Below, one piece after another: positions 34,910 through 40,682 of a stretch of 40,682 nt of DNA; within the stretch, counting starts at the first letter, position 1, and each line of letters begins with the position of its first letter. Source of the DNA: Leuconostoc inhae. GTDB lineage: Bacteria > Bacillota > Bacilli > Lactobacillales > Lactobacillaceae. A model generated the notes under the pieces. That model saw nothing but the letters and a program-made list of their open reading frames with translations. It was not told the DNA's origin and ran no database searches. The stretch is taken from contig NZ_BPKW01000014.1 in the NCBI RefSeq assembly GCF_019656015.1, forward strand, positions 1 to 40,682, read 5' to 3'. A program made the position numbers and the translations under genes.

Positions 34910-34981
34910 ATTATACTTTGCCAGTTTGTAAATAAATGTGCCATAATGGCATTTGCTTGTTATAAAAATCACGACTATAAT
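34910..34981. promoter_or_regulatory. Divergent promoters sharing palindrome TGCCATAATGGCA
   Basis: Palindrome TGCCATAATGGCA at 34939-34951. Plus: TTGCTT (34953-34958), 17 bp, TATAAT (34976-34981) towards 35014. Minus: ATTTAT (34932-34937), 16 bp, TATAAT (34910-34915) towards 34809. The palindrome abuts both weak -35 boxes, as expected for an activator. The same arrangement occurs at 38830-38902. Confidence 0.7.
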
Positions 34982-35013
34982 ACAGTTATTAATTAAAATT
35001 GGGGAACTGAACA

Positions 35014-35316
35014 GTGGCTAAAAACGATAAAGAAATTGACATATTAAATGACATCATTAACTTGCTAATACAGGTAGACTTAACAACAGATGAACGATCC
35101 ATCTTACAGTTTGCTAAAAAGCAATTAGAAAAGCACGTTTATTTTCCAAAGATTATTAGCGGCTTAGAACTATCACTAACACCTTTAGCGATGCAACAAC
35201 AATTATCTAAAAGCCTATCACCATTTTATTTAAAAATAACAAGTCAGGAATTTAAAAATAAATATCAGGGCTTTGGTACTGGCTTAGGTATGAGTTTTGG
35301 CGGCGGCAATTTTTAA
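35014..35316 (+). CDS. Bacteriocin-immunity-like protein (100 aa)
   Basis: Starts with GTG (GGGGAAC 7 bases upstream). A mainly helical 100-residue protein (NDIINLLIQVDLTTDERSIL..., ending GLGMSFGGGNF) resembling the EntA-type immunity group in size, charge and context. Followed 28 bases later by a membrane peptide gene in the same unit. Confidence 0.5.
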   Translation: MAKNDKEIDILNDIINLLIQVDLTTDERSILQFAKKQLEKHVYFPKIISGLELSLTPLAMQQQLSKSLSPFYLKITSQEFKNKYQGFGTGLGMSFGGGNF

Positions 35317-35344
35317 AATTTTGTGATATAGAAAGGTATTGATC

Positions 35345-35575
35345 ATGGATACAGTAACGAAGCATAGTCTTTTCTCAGGTATTGTTTTTGGCATATTATT
35401 AATCATATCCAACTTCGTGATTGATCCCGTAAAAAATACACGTATTATTCCTATGGCGATTTTTATATTATTTGCCAGTTTAGTCATGGGATTGTATGTG
35501 TATTGGTATGGTAAAAAGACTAAAATTGGCCAAAAGCATTACAATAATCTAGCAAGAAAAAAAGCTAACAAATAA
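35345..35575 (+). CDS. Small two-helix membrane protein (76 aa)
   Basis: ATG at 35345 after GAAAGG (an upstream TTG at 35339 is in frame). Two helices (SGIVFGILLIISNFVI and IIPMAIFILFASLVMGLYVYW) and a very basic C-terminus. Second gene of the plus-strand immunity unit, ending at a terminator. Confidence 0.65.
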   Translation: MDTVTKHSLFSGIVFGILLIISNFVIDPVKNTRIIPMAIFILFASLVMGLYVYWYGKKTKIGQKHYNNLARKKANK

Positions 35576-35591
35576 TAAATTAAGCTTAATG

Positions 35592-35624
35592 AACCCATCA
35601 TCAATGTGAACTCGATGATGGGTT
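35592..35624. terminator. Intrinsic terminator
   Basis: AACCCATCATC pairs with GATGATGGGTT, then TTTT on the plus strand. Ends the plus-strand immunity unit. Confidence 0.9.
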
Positions 35625-35692
35625 TTTATATTGTCTGTATTAATTACATGTCATGTGACCGCAGTAATTCTTGATGGTTTAATTTTAATCAT

Positions 35693-35968
35693 TCACAAAC
35701 TAATGTTATCTCTTCTACCATATCCCAAGTATAATCTTAATAATTCAGATTGGATGGGAACTAATCTTGCGGATAGACTTCCCTGCGTTAAAAACTGTTC
35801 TGAAAGTTTATATTTAAGGTTCTCAGCGACTTTGATATCATCAATACCATCTTTCATGCTTTGATTAGCATGCGCTAAAATTTCGCGCTCTTGCCTAGAC
35901 ATATCGCTGTTCGAGTCTGTGGCAACTTCATTAACCATCTGCCAAAATTTTATTTTTTTGTTGTTCAT
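35693..35968 (-). CDS. Bacteriocin-immunity-like protein (91 aa)
   Basis: Start ATG at 35968 (GAGGGC 7 bases upstream). Helical, EntA-immunity-like size and pattern (WQMVNEVATDSNSDMSRQER..., C-terminal LLRLYLGYG). It is placed one base after the stop of the 50-aa membrane peptide, so the two are coupled. A 19-bp direct repeat spans its start. Confidence 0.5.
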   Translation of the reverse strand: MNNKKIKFWQMVNEVATDSNSDMSRQEREILAHANQSMKDGIDDIKVAENLKYKLSEQFLTQGSLSARLVPIQSELLRLYLGYGRRDNISL

Positions 35969-35969
35969 G

Positions 35970-36122
35970 TTAAATGCCCTCATTTTTTTGTTGTTCATGT
36001 AATAATCCACTGACTAATACATATATTGATACTGTCAAAACCAAACATAAGCCCCAATTACTCCACCCCAAAATAAGACCAGCTATAATAGAAAAAAAGA
36101 ACACAAATAATTTTGTTTTCAT
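35970..36122 (-). CDS. Small membrane peptide (50 aa)
   Basis: ATG at 36122 with strong GAGGGG upstream; 50 residues with two helices (FVFFFSIIAGLILGW and LCLVLTVSIYVLVSGLL) and the tail HEQQKNEGI. It sits between the XRE-membrane regulator and the immunity-like gene in one tight operon. Too short for routine gene callers. Confidence 0.7.
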   Translation of the reverse strand: MKTKLFVFFFSIIAGLILGWSNWGLCLVLTVSIYVLVSGLLHEQQKNEGI

Positions 36123-36159
36123 AAAAACTCACCCCTCAATAATATATTTTTCTCAGTTA

Positions 36160-36648
36160 TCAAAATGGCACGAAAATCCCATAAATACCTGCTAGTAATG
36201 GCACAATAATTGCGAATATTACGAGTTGGTAATTATTAAACGGCTTTTTGTCCTCAATCAATCGCAATTGATTACTAAAGTATACTAACGCCACAGCATT
36301 AGTTAACATGGCCACAAATACCACAATAGACACCCACATAGTAACATGACCTATAATAACAAACATAATCAATGATGTCGTTGCCGTCAATAATCTAAGC
36401 AATACAATATTTTGCTTTTTAGCTTTATCCTTAATATTATTGATCATTTTTTTATCCTCCAAAAGTAATTGATCTAAAGATATGTTTAGCTTCTTTGCAA
36501 TCAAGACAACATTATCGATGTCTGGCAATGTTCGACCACTTTCCCAATTCGATATTGTTTTGCTAGAAACCATTAATAATTCAGAAAAATCGACTTGTGT
36601 CATCTTCCTTTCTTTACGTTGTGATTTAATTAACTCTGAAAAATTCAT
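36160..36648 (-). CDS. XRE-family HTH regulator with membrane domain
   Basis: A 162-residue protein: N-terminal HTH (MTQVDFSELLMVSSKTISNWE, residues 15-35) followed by three predicted membrane helices. The start at 36648 has GGAG 8 bases upstream. Promoter TTTACA (36686-36691), 17 bp, TATTAT (36663-36668). Such membrane-tied XRE proteins sense envelope signals; it is a candidate regulator of the bacteriocin/immunity units, including the palindrome TGCCAWWWTGGCA. Confidence 0.8.
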   Translation of the reverse strand: MNFSELIKSQRKERKMTQVDFSELLMVSSKTISNWESGRTLPDIDNVVLIAKKLNISLDQLLLEDKKMINNIKDKAKKQNIVLLRLLTATTSLIMFVIIGHVTMWVSIVVFVAMLTNAVALVYFSNQLRLIEDKKPFNNYQLVIFAIIVPLLAGIYGIFVPF

Positions 36649-36803
36649 ATCTCTTACTCCAAATAATAGATTGATCTTGCTACTCTGTAAAGGAAATAGG
36701 GTTCTAATTAACAAGAAATCAACTAGAAACACCTGTCTAATCCTCGTTATTAGTTCTTTATTATCAACCACCCTAACTTAAAATATCAAATCATTTATTT
36801 CGA

Positions 36804-37097
36804 CTAACACCACGGATACTTACCGTCTTTTTGAACATGCGCAATAAATGGATATGGCAAATCTTTCTGATCAAATATAGAAAGATCTGCCCGAACAGGC
36901 GTGGTATCAAAGTCAAGTGCTTGTGCTGCCCTGACAATCCCTAATGCTGTGGTACCCTCCATGTCTGTCTTGGCTATTTCTCGTAAATGTGCCAGGGATA
37001 CTCGTGTCTTGTAATGCGCAGCAATCATTGCCAACGCTGCAACACCACAATCACGTTCATCGACTTGAGGAATGTAATTAATCTTTTTGATAAACAT
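36804..37097 (-). pseudogene. C39 peptidase fragment of a bacteriocin ABC exporter
   Basis: 97 residues of the N-terminal C39 cysteine peptidase domain that removes double-glycine leaders. Catalytic Cys in VDERDCGVAAL and His in PFIAHVQKDGK are present; the reading frame ends PWC-stop where KDGKYxHYxV and the Asp, then the six helices and ATPase, should follow. Strong GGAGG precedes the ATG. The exporter is thus cut after about one seventh of its length. Confidence 0.85.
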
Positions 37098-37100
37098 TTA

Positions 37101-37257
37101 TCATCCTCCACAATACAGTGTATCAAATTGCAACCCCTGATTTTTCACATATTCATCGTATCTTTTGCTGAAATATGTTAGTGACATTTATTAGTTTTTG
37201 TGGTAATAAGACGTAGTCTGGTTGACAAGAACAATACCAATAGATAAATTCATCCAT
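37101..37257 (-). pseudogene. Frameshifted small ORF before the C39 fragment
   Basis: One frame reads MDEFIYWYCSCQPDYVLLPQ... to FQQKIR-stop; shifting one base at an A-run gives RYDEYVKNQGLQFDTLYCGG-stop, ending just before the C39 start. The two halves together look like a coding sequence of about 52 residues with several Cys. Identity unknown; a bacteriocin accessory protein is possible but unsupported. Confidence 0.3.
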
Positions 37258-37278
37258 TTCTAAAAATAATATTTCAGT

Positions 37279-37335
37279 AAAAAATGCAATGATTACTCAC
37301 CTGTGGCATACGGGTAAGTAATCATTGCATTTTTT
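37279..37335 (-). terminator. Terminator of the bacteriocin operon
   Basis: AAAAAATGCAATGATTACT pairs over 19 bp with 37317-37335, with T-runs on both strands. It lies 39 bases past the 68-aa gene. Confidence 0.95.
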
Positions 37336-37374
37336 AGTTAAACCGTTAAATCTGTTTTATCTAACTTTCGAAAT

Positions 37375-37581
37375 TCATTTCAGTTGAGATTTTTTTATAA
37401 TGCGATCAATCATTAAAGGTGTTATAGGTACCGCTGCAAGAGAAACGATACCTATATAGGGTATTGACGAAATTAGACGTAAACTTGACAGCACATAGCA
37501 GATAAAAATAATGATATCTACAATAATGACCATTCTAATTAACCGAAGACTTGTTCTTGACATATTTTTTTTATTAGGCAT
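37375..37581 (-). CDS. Small two-helix membrane protein (68 aa)
   Basis: ATG at 37581 with AAAAAGGA upstream; an extension to 37677 overlaps the SpoIIM gene stop. Two helices (IRMVIIVDIIIFICYVLSSL and IVSLAAVPITPLMI), basic termini. Last gene of the bacteriocin operon; probably immunity or accessory. Confidence 0.6.
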   Translation of the reverse strand: MPNKKNMSRTSLRLIRMVIIVDIIIFICYVLSSLRLISSIPYIGIVSLAAVPITPLMIDRIIKKSQLK

Positions 37582-37673
37582 CGTACCACATCCTTTTTTA
37601 ATATTATTGAAACACGCTATCGCATATTCGGCATGATGTATTTTATTAATTAATTTAATACTATCACAAAAAT

Positions 37674-38306
37674 TCACATAAACACATTCATAATTATAGG
37701 TGTAATGAACGATTCAATTATTGCAGCTATAATTAGTAATGGTAACGTATATACAACAAAGGATTTCAGCAAAGTATACAACAACGATCCAATGAATTTA
37801 TAATTCAAATGTTGTCGCTTCCATATGCGCTTTAAAATGTTAATAGATATATCATTAGTTTTTTTGGCTAAGATCAATACTATAATATATGAAGTTATTT
37901 CCAGAATACCATGTGGCAATATACCTGTAATAGCTAACTTTAACCCTACAACTAAGCCCTTATCATACACTACATACCCAACAACTTGACCCATTGTTGA
38001 AATCGTTCCGATTGCCGGTAAAGCGTACAGGTAGGGAACTGGGATTATCGCAAACAAAATAATCGAACCGGTCGATATAACATTCATAATTATAATATTC
38101 AAAAAGTCTATGCTACTATAATTTGTGACAACTTTAGCGTTCAAGTATTCTTTTATGCCATTTATCTCGCTAGGGTTAGATTTAATCTTAAAATACACAT
38201 ATACAGATAGCAAAACAACATATATCATTATATATAGCAATAGTAATAACATTGTTTTTGTATACTTATTTTTAATGACTTGCCATTTAGCTAATTGATT
38301 TCGCAT
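37674..38306 (-). CDS. SpoIIM/DUF95-family membrane protein
   Basis: A 210-residue protein with about five helices, including the family core IIAIIPVPYLYALPAIG-like segment, then GLKLAITGILPHGILEI (the PHG-E pattern typical of SpoIIM/DUF95). It follows both bacteriocin peptides by about 60 bases. DUF95 proteins occur in circular-bacteriocin loci, where they help in secretion or immunity; in a two-peptide locus this is unusual. Confidence 0.8.
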   Translation of the reverse strand: MRNQLAKWQVIKNKYTKTMLLLLLYIMIYVVLLSVYVYFKIKSNPSEINGIKEYLNAKVVTNYSSIDFLNIIIMNVISTGSIILFAIIPVPYLYALPAIGTISTMGQVVGYVVYDKGLVVGLKLAITGILPHGILEITSYIIVLILAKKTNDISINILKRIWKRQHLNYKFIGSLLYTLLKSFVVYTLPLLIIAAIIESFITPIIMNVFM

Positions 38307-38365
38307 TTTAAAAAAGTATATCCTTTTCTGTATTCATATCAGATAATTTTTATAATCAAACTATT

Positions 38366-38548
38366 TTATGCCAAATATTTCCCGTACTTAATTATTTTGT
38401 AAGTCAATCCACCCAATTTAACTATCTTCCCTACTTTTTTCCCAGCATCATATGCCCCTTGATTAAATCCGCCAGTCACATATTGCAGGTCCGAATCGGT
38501 AATCTTTTGATACTTATCTAGTTGTTCAAACTTATTATGATTTTTCAT
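38366..38548 (-). CDS. PlnE-like class IIb bacteriocin precursor
   Basis: A 60-residue prepeptide. Leader of 27 residues ends DSDLQYVTGG (double-glycine site); mature peptide of 33 residues starts FNQGAYDAGKKVGKIVKLGG. This resembles plantaricin E (FNRGGYNFGKSV start) and keeps a GxxxG helix-pairing motif (GKKVG). AGGA precedes the ATG. It pairs with the upstream PlnF-like gene. Confidence 0.85.
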   Translation of the reverse strand: MKNHNKFEQLDKYQKITDSDLQYVTGGFNQGAYDAGKKVGKIVKLGGLTYKIIKYGKYLA

Positions 38549-38586
38549 TTTTTCCTATATCCTTTTTTCATTTTTTACGCAGTTAC

Positions 38587-38748
38587 TTATCCATGAATCA
38601 CGCCACGAATAAAGCTAACAACAGCATCTGCATCTCGTTCCGTGCCTTTATTCATGTAAAAAGCACCTCTGGAAACCATTTTATAGCCACCGCTAATTCC
38701 TGATAACTGCTCTTCGCTCAACGTTTTAAAACTTGTTTGATTCAGCAT
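38587..38748 (-). CDS. PlnF-like class IIb bacteriocin precursor
   Basis: A 53-residue prepeptide from the ATG at 38748 (AGAGGA 7 bases upstream; ATGs further up lack an RBS). Leader of 21 residues ends SEEQLSGISGG; the mature 32-residue peptide starts YKMVSRGAF and ends DAVVSFIRGVIHG, strikingly like the plantaricin F C-terminus (VISAVRGFIHG). First gene of the operon, 38 bases before the PlnE-like gene. Two-peptide bacteriocins act together to depolarise target membranes. Confidence 0.87.
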   Translation of the reverse strand: MLNQTSFKTLSEEQLSGISGGYKMVSRGAFYMNKGTERDADAVVSFIRGVIHG

Positions 38749-38829
38749 AACTATTCCTCTTTTCTTATACATCAACTAATCACAATTAGTTTTTTATACT
38801 AACATCAACATATGGTCAGTACACTCTTC

Positions 38830-38902
38830 ATCATACAACAGCAACGTCAATTTCACATTGCCAAAATGGCACTTTTTGAAACCAGCTAACTTATGCTACA
38901 CT
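38830..38902. promoter_or_regulatory. Divergent promoters sharing palindrome TGCCAAAATGGCA
   Basis: Palindrome TGCCAAAATGGCA at 38859-38871. Minus: TGTGAA (38852-38857), 16 bp, TATGAT (38830-38835), towards the bacteriocin operon. Plus: TTTTGA (38874-38879), 17 bp, TACACT (38897-38902), towards the CPBP gene. The -35 boxes are weak, in line with activation. Matches the 34910-34981 element in sequence and spacing. Confidence 0.7.
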
Positions 38903-38908
38903 AACACT

Positions 38909-39688
38909 ATGACATCTAGAAAAAATTTACTGATACAAATTTTGTTAGTATGGCTTGGTAGCCTCTTATTCACAATTGGTTTTGAGAACTTACTTGCCTA
39001 TTCGACACAGTTATCACAATATACGATCGTGGTTCTGAATTCTTTATTAAGTATAGGTATCTTATACTTAGTTAATCACAAATACAAATTAACCAAAATA
39101 TTCATAAAACCAGCACATGATACTTGGTTAGATAAATCAGTTTATATCATACCAATCCTTCTGTACGCTTTACGCTTATTACTATTTTTTGTTGATGAAC
39201 CTGGCAAATTGAGTCTGATCGTGAATCACATGCCACACTATCTCATGATTTTACTGGTTATTGTCACCAGTGTTTTTTTCGAAGAGTATATCGATCGTGG
39301 CCTTATTTTTGGCGCATTACTGGTTTATTTTAAAAATCATAAGTGGCGTGTACCACTCAGCATCTTATTATCTGCTTTTATGTTCTCATTGTCTCATTTG
39401 ATGAACTTATTGCATCAAAATGCGATACAAACACTCGGCCAGCTAATTTATACTTTTGGTTTTGGCTGTTTAGTCAGTATGCTGTATATTCGATCACGAA
39501 GCCTACTAATCCCATTTGCAACCCATTTATTATTCAACTTACCGTCATTTTTAGATGATTCAGCATTTAGTGCAACGCATGCGGTTACACTCACATCCCT
39601 AATAGGACCAATCATCTTACTAATTATTTTCCTAACTTACACCTTTGTTTTTATCAATAAAGATGAAACAAAGCATTATCAATTTTAG
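38909..39688 (+). CDS. CPBP-family intramembrane protease, candidate bacteriocin immunity
   Basis: A 259-residue membrane protein (about seven helices) with the CPBP motifs EEYIDRG, FSLSHLMN and THLLFN. PlnI-type Abi/CPBP proteins give immunity to plantaricin EF, and this gene diverges from the PlnEF-like operon under a shared palindrome. No RBS precedes the ATG; the -10 TACACT ends 6 bases upstream, so the mRNA is probably leaderless. The 17 codons upstream are in frame but unsupported. Confidence 0.85.
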   Translation: MTSRKNLLIQILLVWLGSLLFTIGFENLLAYSTQLSQYTIVVLNSLLSIGILYLVNHKYKLTKIFIKPAHDTWLDKSVYIIPILLYALRLLLFFVDEPGKLSLIVNHMPHYLMILLVIVTSVFFEEYIDRGLIFGALLVYFKNHKWRVPLSILLSAFMFSLSHLMNLLHQNAIQTLGQLIYTFGFGCLVSMLYIRSRSLLIPFATHLLFNLPSFLDDSAFSATHAVTLTSLIGPIILLIIFLTYTFVFINKDETKHYQF

Positions 39689-39750
39689 GGCTTATGTGAC
39701 ACCTACGCGCACATTTATGGCTGTTAATGTAACAATTTTTAAATGACTAT

Positions 39751-40428
39751 TTATGTCAACAAGACTAATAAATTATGCAGACTATGAAACATGATTGTAT
39801 ACTGCAATTTTTTAGTCACAACTCTAACAATCATCAAAACCCCACCAGCCGTTAAATAAGTTGCCCACTGTGCTAATGTCGATGGTGAATGCACTAACGC
39901 AAATACCACTGTTGGCCACAAAATTTGCATCGCCCTCCCAAGTGACTTAGCTTCTTCAAACATAATACCACGAAAATATATTTCTTCAATAATCGGCGCA
40001 ATAACAACAATATTAAAATTAAATAACAGCAGTGGCCACCAACTTGTTAAATGATTTAATATCTTATCAATAGCTTGTTGATTACTGCCAGTCAACTGAT
40101 TACTTCCAAATAATGCAGGTAACCCATAAGTTATAAATAACCAACTTATAATAAATATAGCGATGGTTATACCCACTTTTCTGCTATTCAGACGCTCAAA
40201 AACAACATCTGATCGCTGAGATAAATAGCGATACCCAAAATAGGCAATTACCCCACTTACGATAACATTCGCCAATAAAGCTACACCAGCATATTGATTT
40301 AAATCACCCATAAAAAGAAAAAAATCTGGTATGACTAAAATAACGAAAATTAATATGGTAACTAAGATAAGTTCAAATAATTCCCTAGCTTTTTTGATAA
40401 TAGGCAATACAATATTTTTTATTGGCAT
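39751..40428 (-). CDS. CPBP-family intramembrane protease
   Basis: A 225-residue membrane protein, about six helices, with EEIYFRG, FALVHSP and HSLHNL motifs. It is a second member beside the first, convergent with it, and reads towards the bacteriocin operon from upstream. GTGGAA precedes the ATG. It could be a second immunity or leader-processing protease. Confidence 0.85.
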   Translation of the reverse strand: MPIKNIVLPIIKKARELFELILVTILIFVILVIPDFFLFMGDLNQYAGVALLANVIVSGVIAYFGYRYLSQRSDVVFERLNSRKVGITIAIFIISWLFITYGLPALFGSNQLTGSNQQAIDKILNHLTSWWPLLLFNFNIVVIAPIIEEIYFRGIMFEEAKSLGRAMQILWPTVVFALVHSPSTLAQWATYLTAGGVLMIVRVVTKKLQYTIMFHSLHNLLVLLT

Positions 40429-40485
40429 AATTCCACTTTCTATTTATTCGTATATTGGATACTCGTTTATTTTGTCACACCAAAA

Positions 40486-40530
40486 GGTCAGTGATAGACA
40501 CTAATTTCTAACTCGTGTCTATCACTGATC
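40486..40530. terminator. Intrinsic terminator
   Basis: GGTCAGTGATAGACAC pairs with GTGTCTATCACTGATC, flanked by A4 and T4 on both strands. It ends the minus-strand gene remnant at 40557 and precedes the CPBP promoter. Confidence 0.9.
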
Positions 40531-40556
40531 TTTTGTTGACATGCAATTAATATCTT

Positions 40557-40607
40557 TTATTTAACAGTCCCAAAGTATGCACGATGCTTTATTCTAAGTC
40601 TAGCCGC
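40557..40607 (-). pseudogene. C-terminal remnant of a gene cut by the right IS copy
   Basis: Sixteen codons, AARLRIKHRAYFGTVK-stop, run from the IS boundary to a stop 27 bases before a terminator. The frame is also open through the adjoining IS end as far as an in-frame Met. The layout fits the 3' end of a minus-strand gene interrupted by the IS. Identity unknown. Confidence 0.5.
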
Positions 40608-40682
40608 TGGATCTACGTCAATAAATCGGACACGCATTCTACTTTGATTTGCTATTTTTGTTCAAAGGCCACTGGGGTTAAA
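40608..40682 (-). mobile_element. Right end of an IS3-family insertion sequence (right copy, runs off window)
   Basis: Exact inverted copy of bases 3-77, ending at 40608. Its OrfB C-terminal codons (LTPVAFEQK) read on the minus strand from the window edge. The element extends to the right, outside the window. Confidence 0.75.

Noticed and set aside
36160-36180. Further copy of the TGCCA/TGGCA operator at the end of the XRE gene
   Set aside because: Only a half-site (AAAATGGCAC) inside coding sequence, no promoter nearby.
36987-37181. Plus-strand ORF across the C39 fragment
   Set aside because: Shadow of the real minus-strand frame, which carries the C39 catalytic motifs.
1-40682. Composite transposon formed by the two IS ends
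   Set aside because: 40 kb with tyrS, parS and ordinary chromosomal genes between; more likely two independent insertions or an assembly break at a repeated IS.

Overview
The window looks like a chromosomal segment of a low-GC lactic acid bacterium, most likely Leuconostoc or a close relative. Supporting signs are AT-rich sequence with strong AGGAGG-type ribosome binding sites, a KxYKxGKxW-type surface-protein signal, a T-box-controlled tyrS, a D-2-hydroxyacid dehydrogenase of the D-lactate dehydrogenase family, a plantaricin-EF-like bacteriocin pair and a perfect ParB-binding parS site at 21141-21156. No rRNA, tRNA, CRISPR array or prophage was seen. Both ends (1-77 and 40608-40682) are the same 75-bp end of an IS3-type insertion sequence in inverted orientation. 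The window is therefore the unique DNA between two IS copies, and each copy has cut a gene: a repeat-rich surface adhesin on the left and an unidentified minus-strand gene on the right.

Layout. 0-3.4 kb: truncated adhesin with sixteen 14-residue repeats, a 19-bp perfect inverted repeat, then two membrane-anchored extracytoplasmic proteins. 3.4-9 kb: small redox and regulatory genes, namely an SDR with its TetR repressor (a shared operator is visible at both promoters), two NAD(P)-binding reductases, a Cof-type HAD phosphatase and an NADH oxidase/CoA-disulfide reductase-type flavoprotein. 9-14.1 kb: a complete glycerol-3-phosphate/glycerophosphodiester uptake operon (ugpC-A-E-B-Q). 14.3-21 kb: a DUF915 hydrolase, a DJ-1/PfpI gene broken by an early stop, an ArsR-controlled DHA2 efflux pump, a MerR/carboxymuconolactone-decarboxylase divergon, a second MFS transporter and an MmcQ/YjbR protein. 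21-25.6 kb: parS, two dehydrogenases, tyrS with its T-box and a DUF975 membrane protein. 25.6-27.5 kb: an ABC exporter whose ATPase is fused to an XRE DNA-binding domain.

27.7-33.4 kb is the most unusual metabolic locus. Transcribed as one minus-strand unit from 32969 to a terminator at 27739-27784 are a HerA/DUF87-type ATPase, a 32-codon remnant resembling an MdaB-type quinone reductase, a divergent triosephosphate-isomerase-like protein, a CinA-like protein with a degenerate deamidase motif, a FabG-type SDR and a glycerol-dehydrogenase-type metal dehydrogenase. A HxlR regulator diverges from it.

33.4-40.4 kb is a bacteriocin and immunity island: four small immunity-type proteins, several two-helix membrane peptides, an XRE-membrane regulator, a decayed C39 processing transporter, a SpoIIM/DUF95 membrane protein, the two double-glycine-leader bacteriocin peptides and two CPBP (Abi) membrane proteases. 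A 13-bp palindrome, TGCCAWWWTGGCA, sits between two pairs of divergent promoters (34939-34951 and 38859-38871) at nearly the same distance from all four -10 boxes. This suggests that one regulator governs the bacteriocin operon, the CPBP immunity candidate and the distal immunity genes. The dedicated exporter is broken, so secretion must rely on a transporter elsewhere or be lost.
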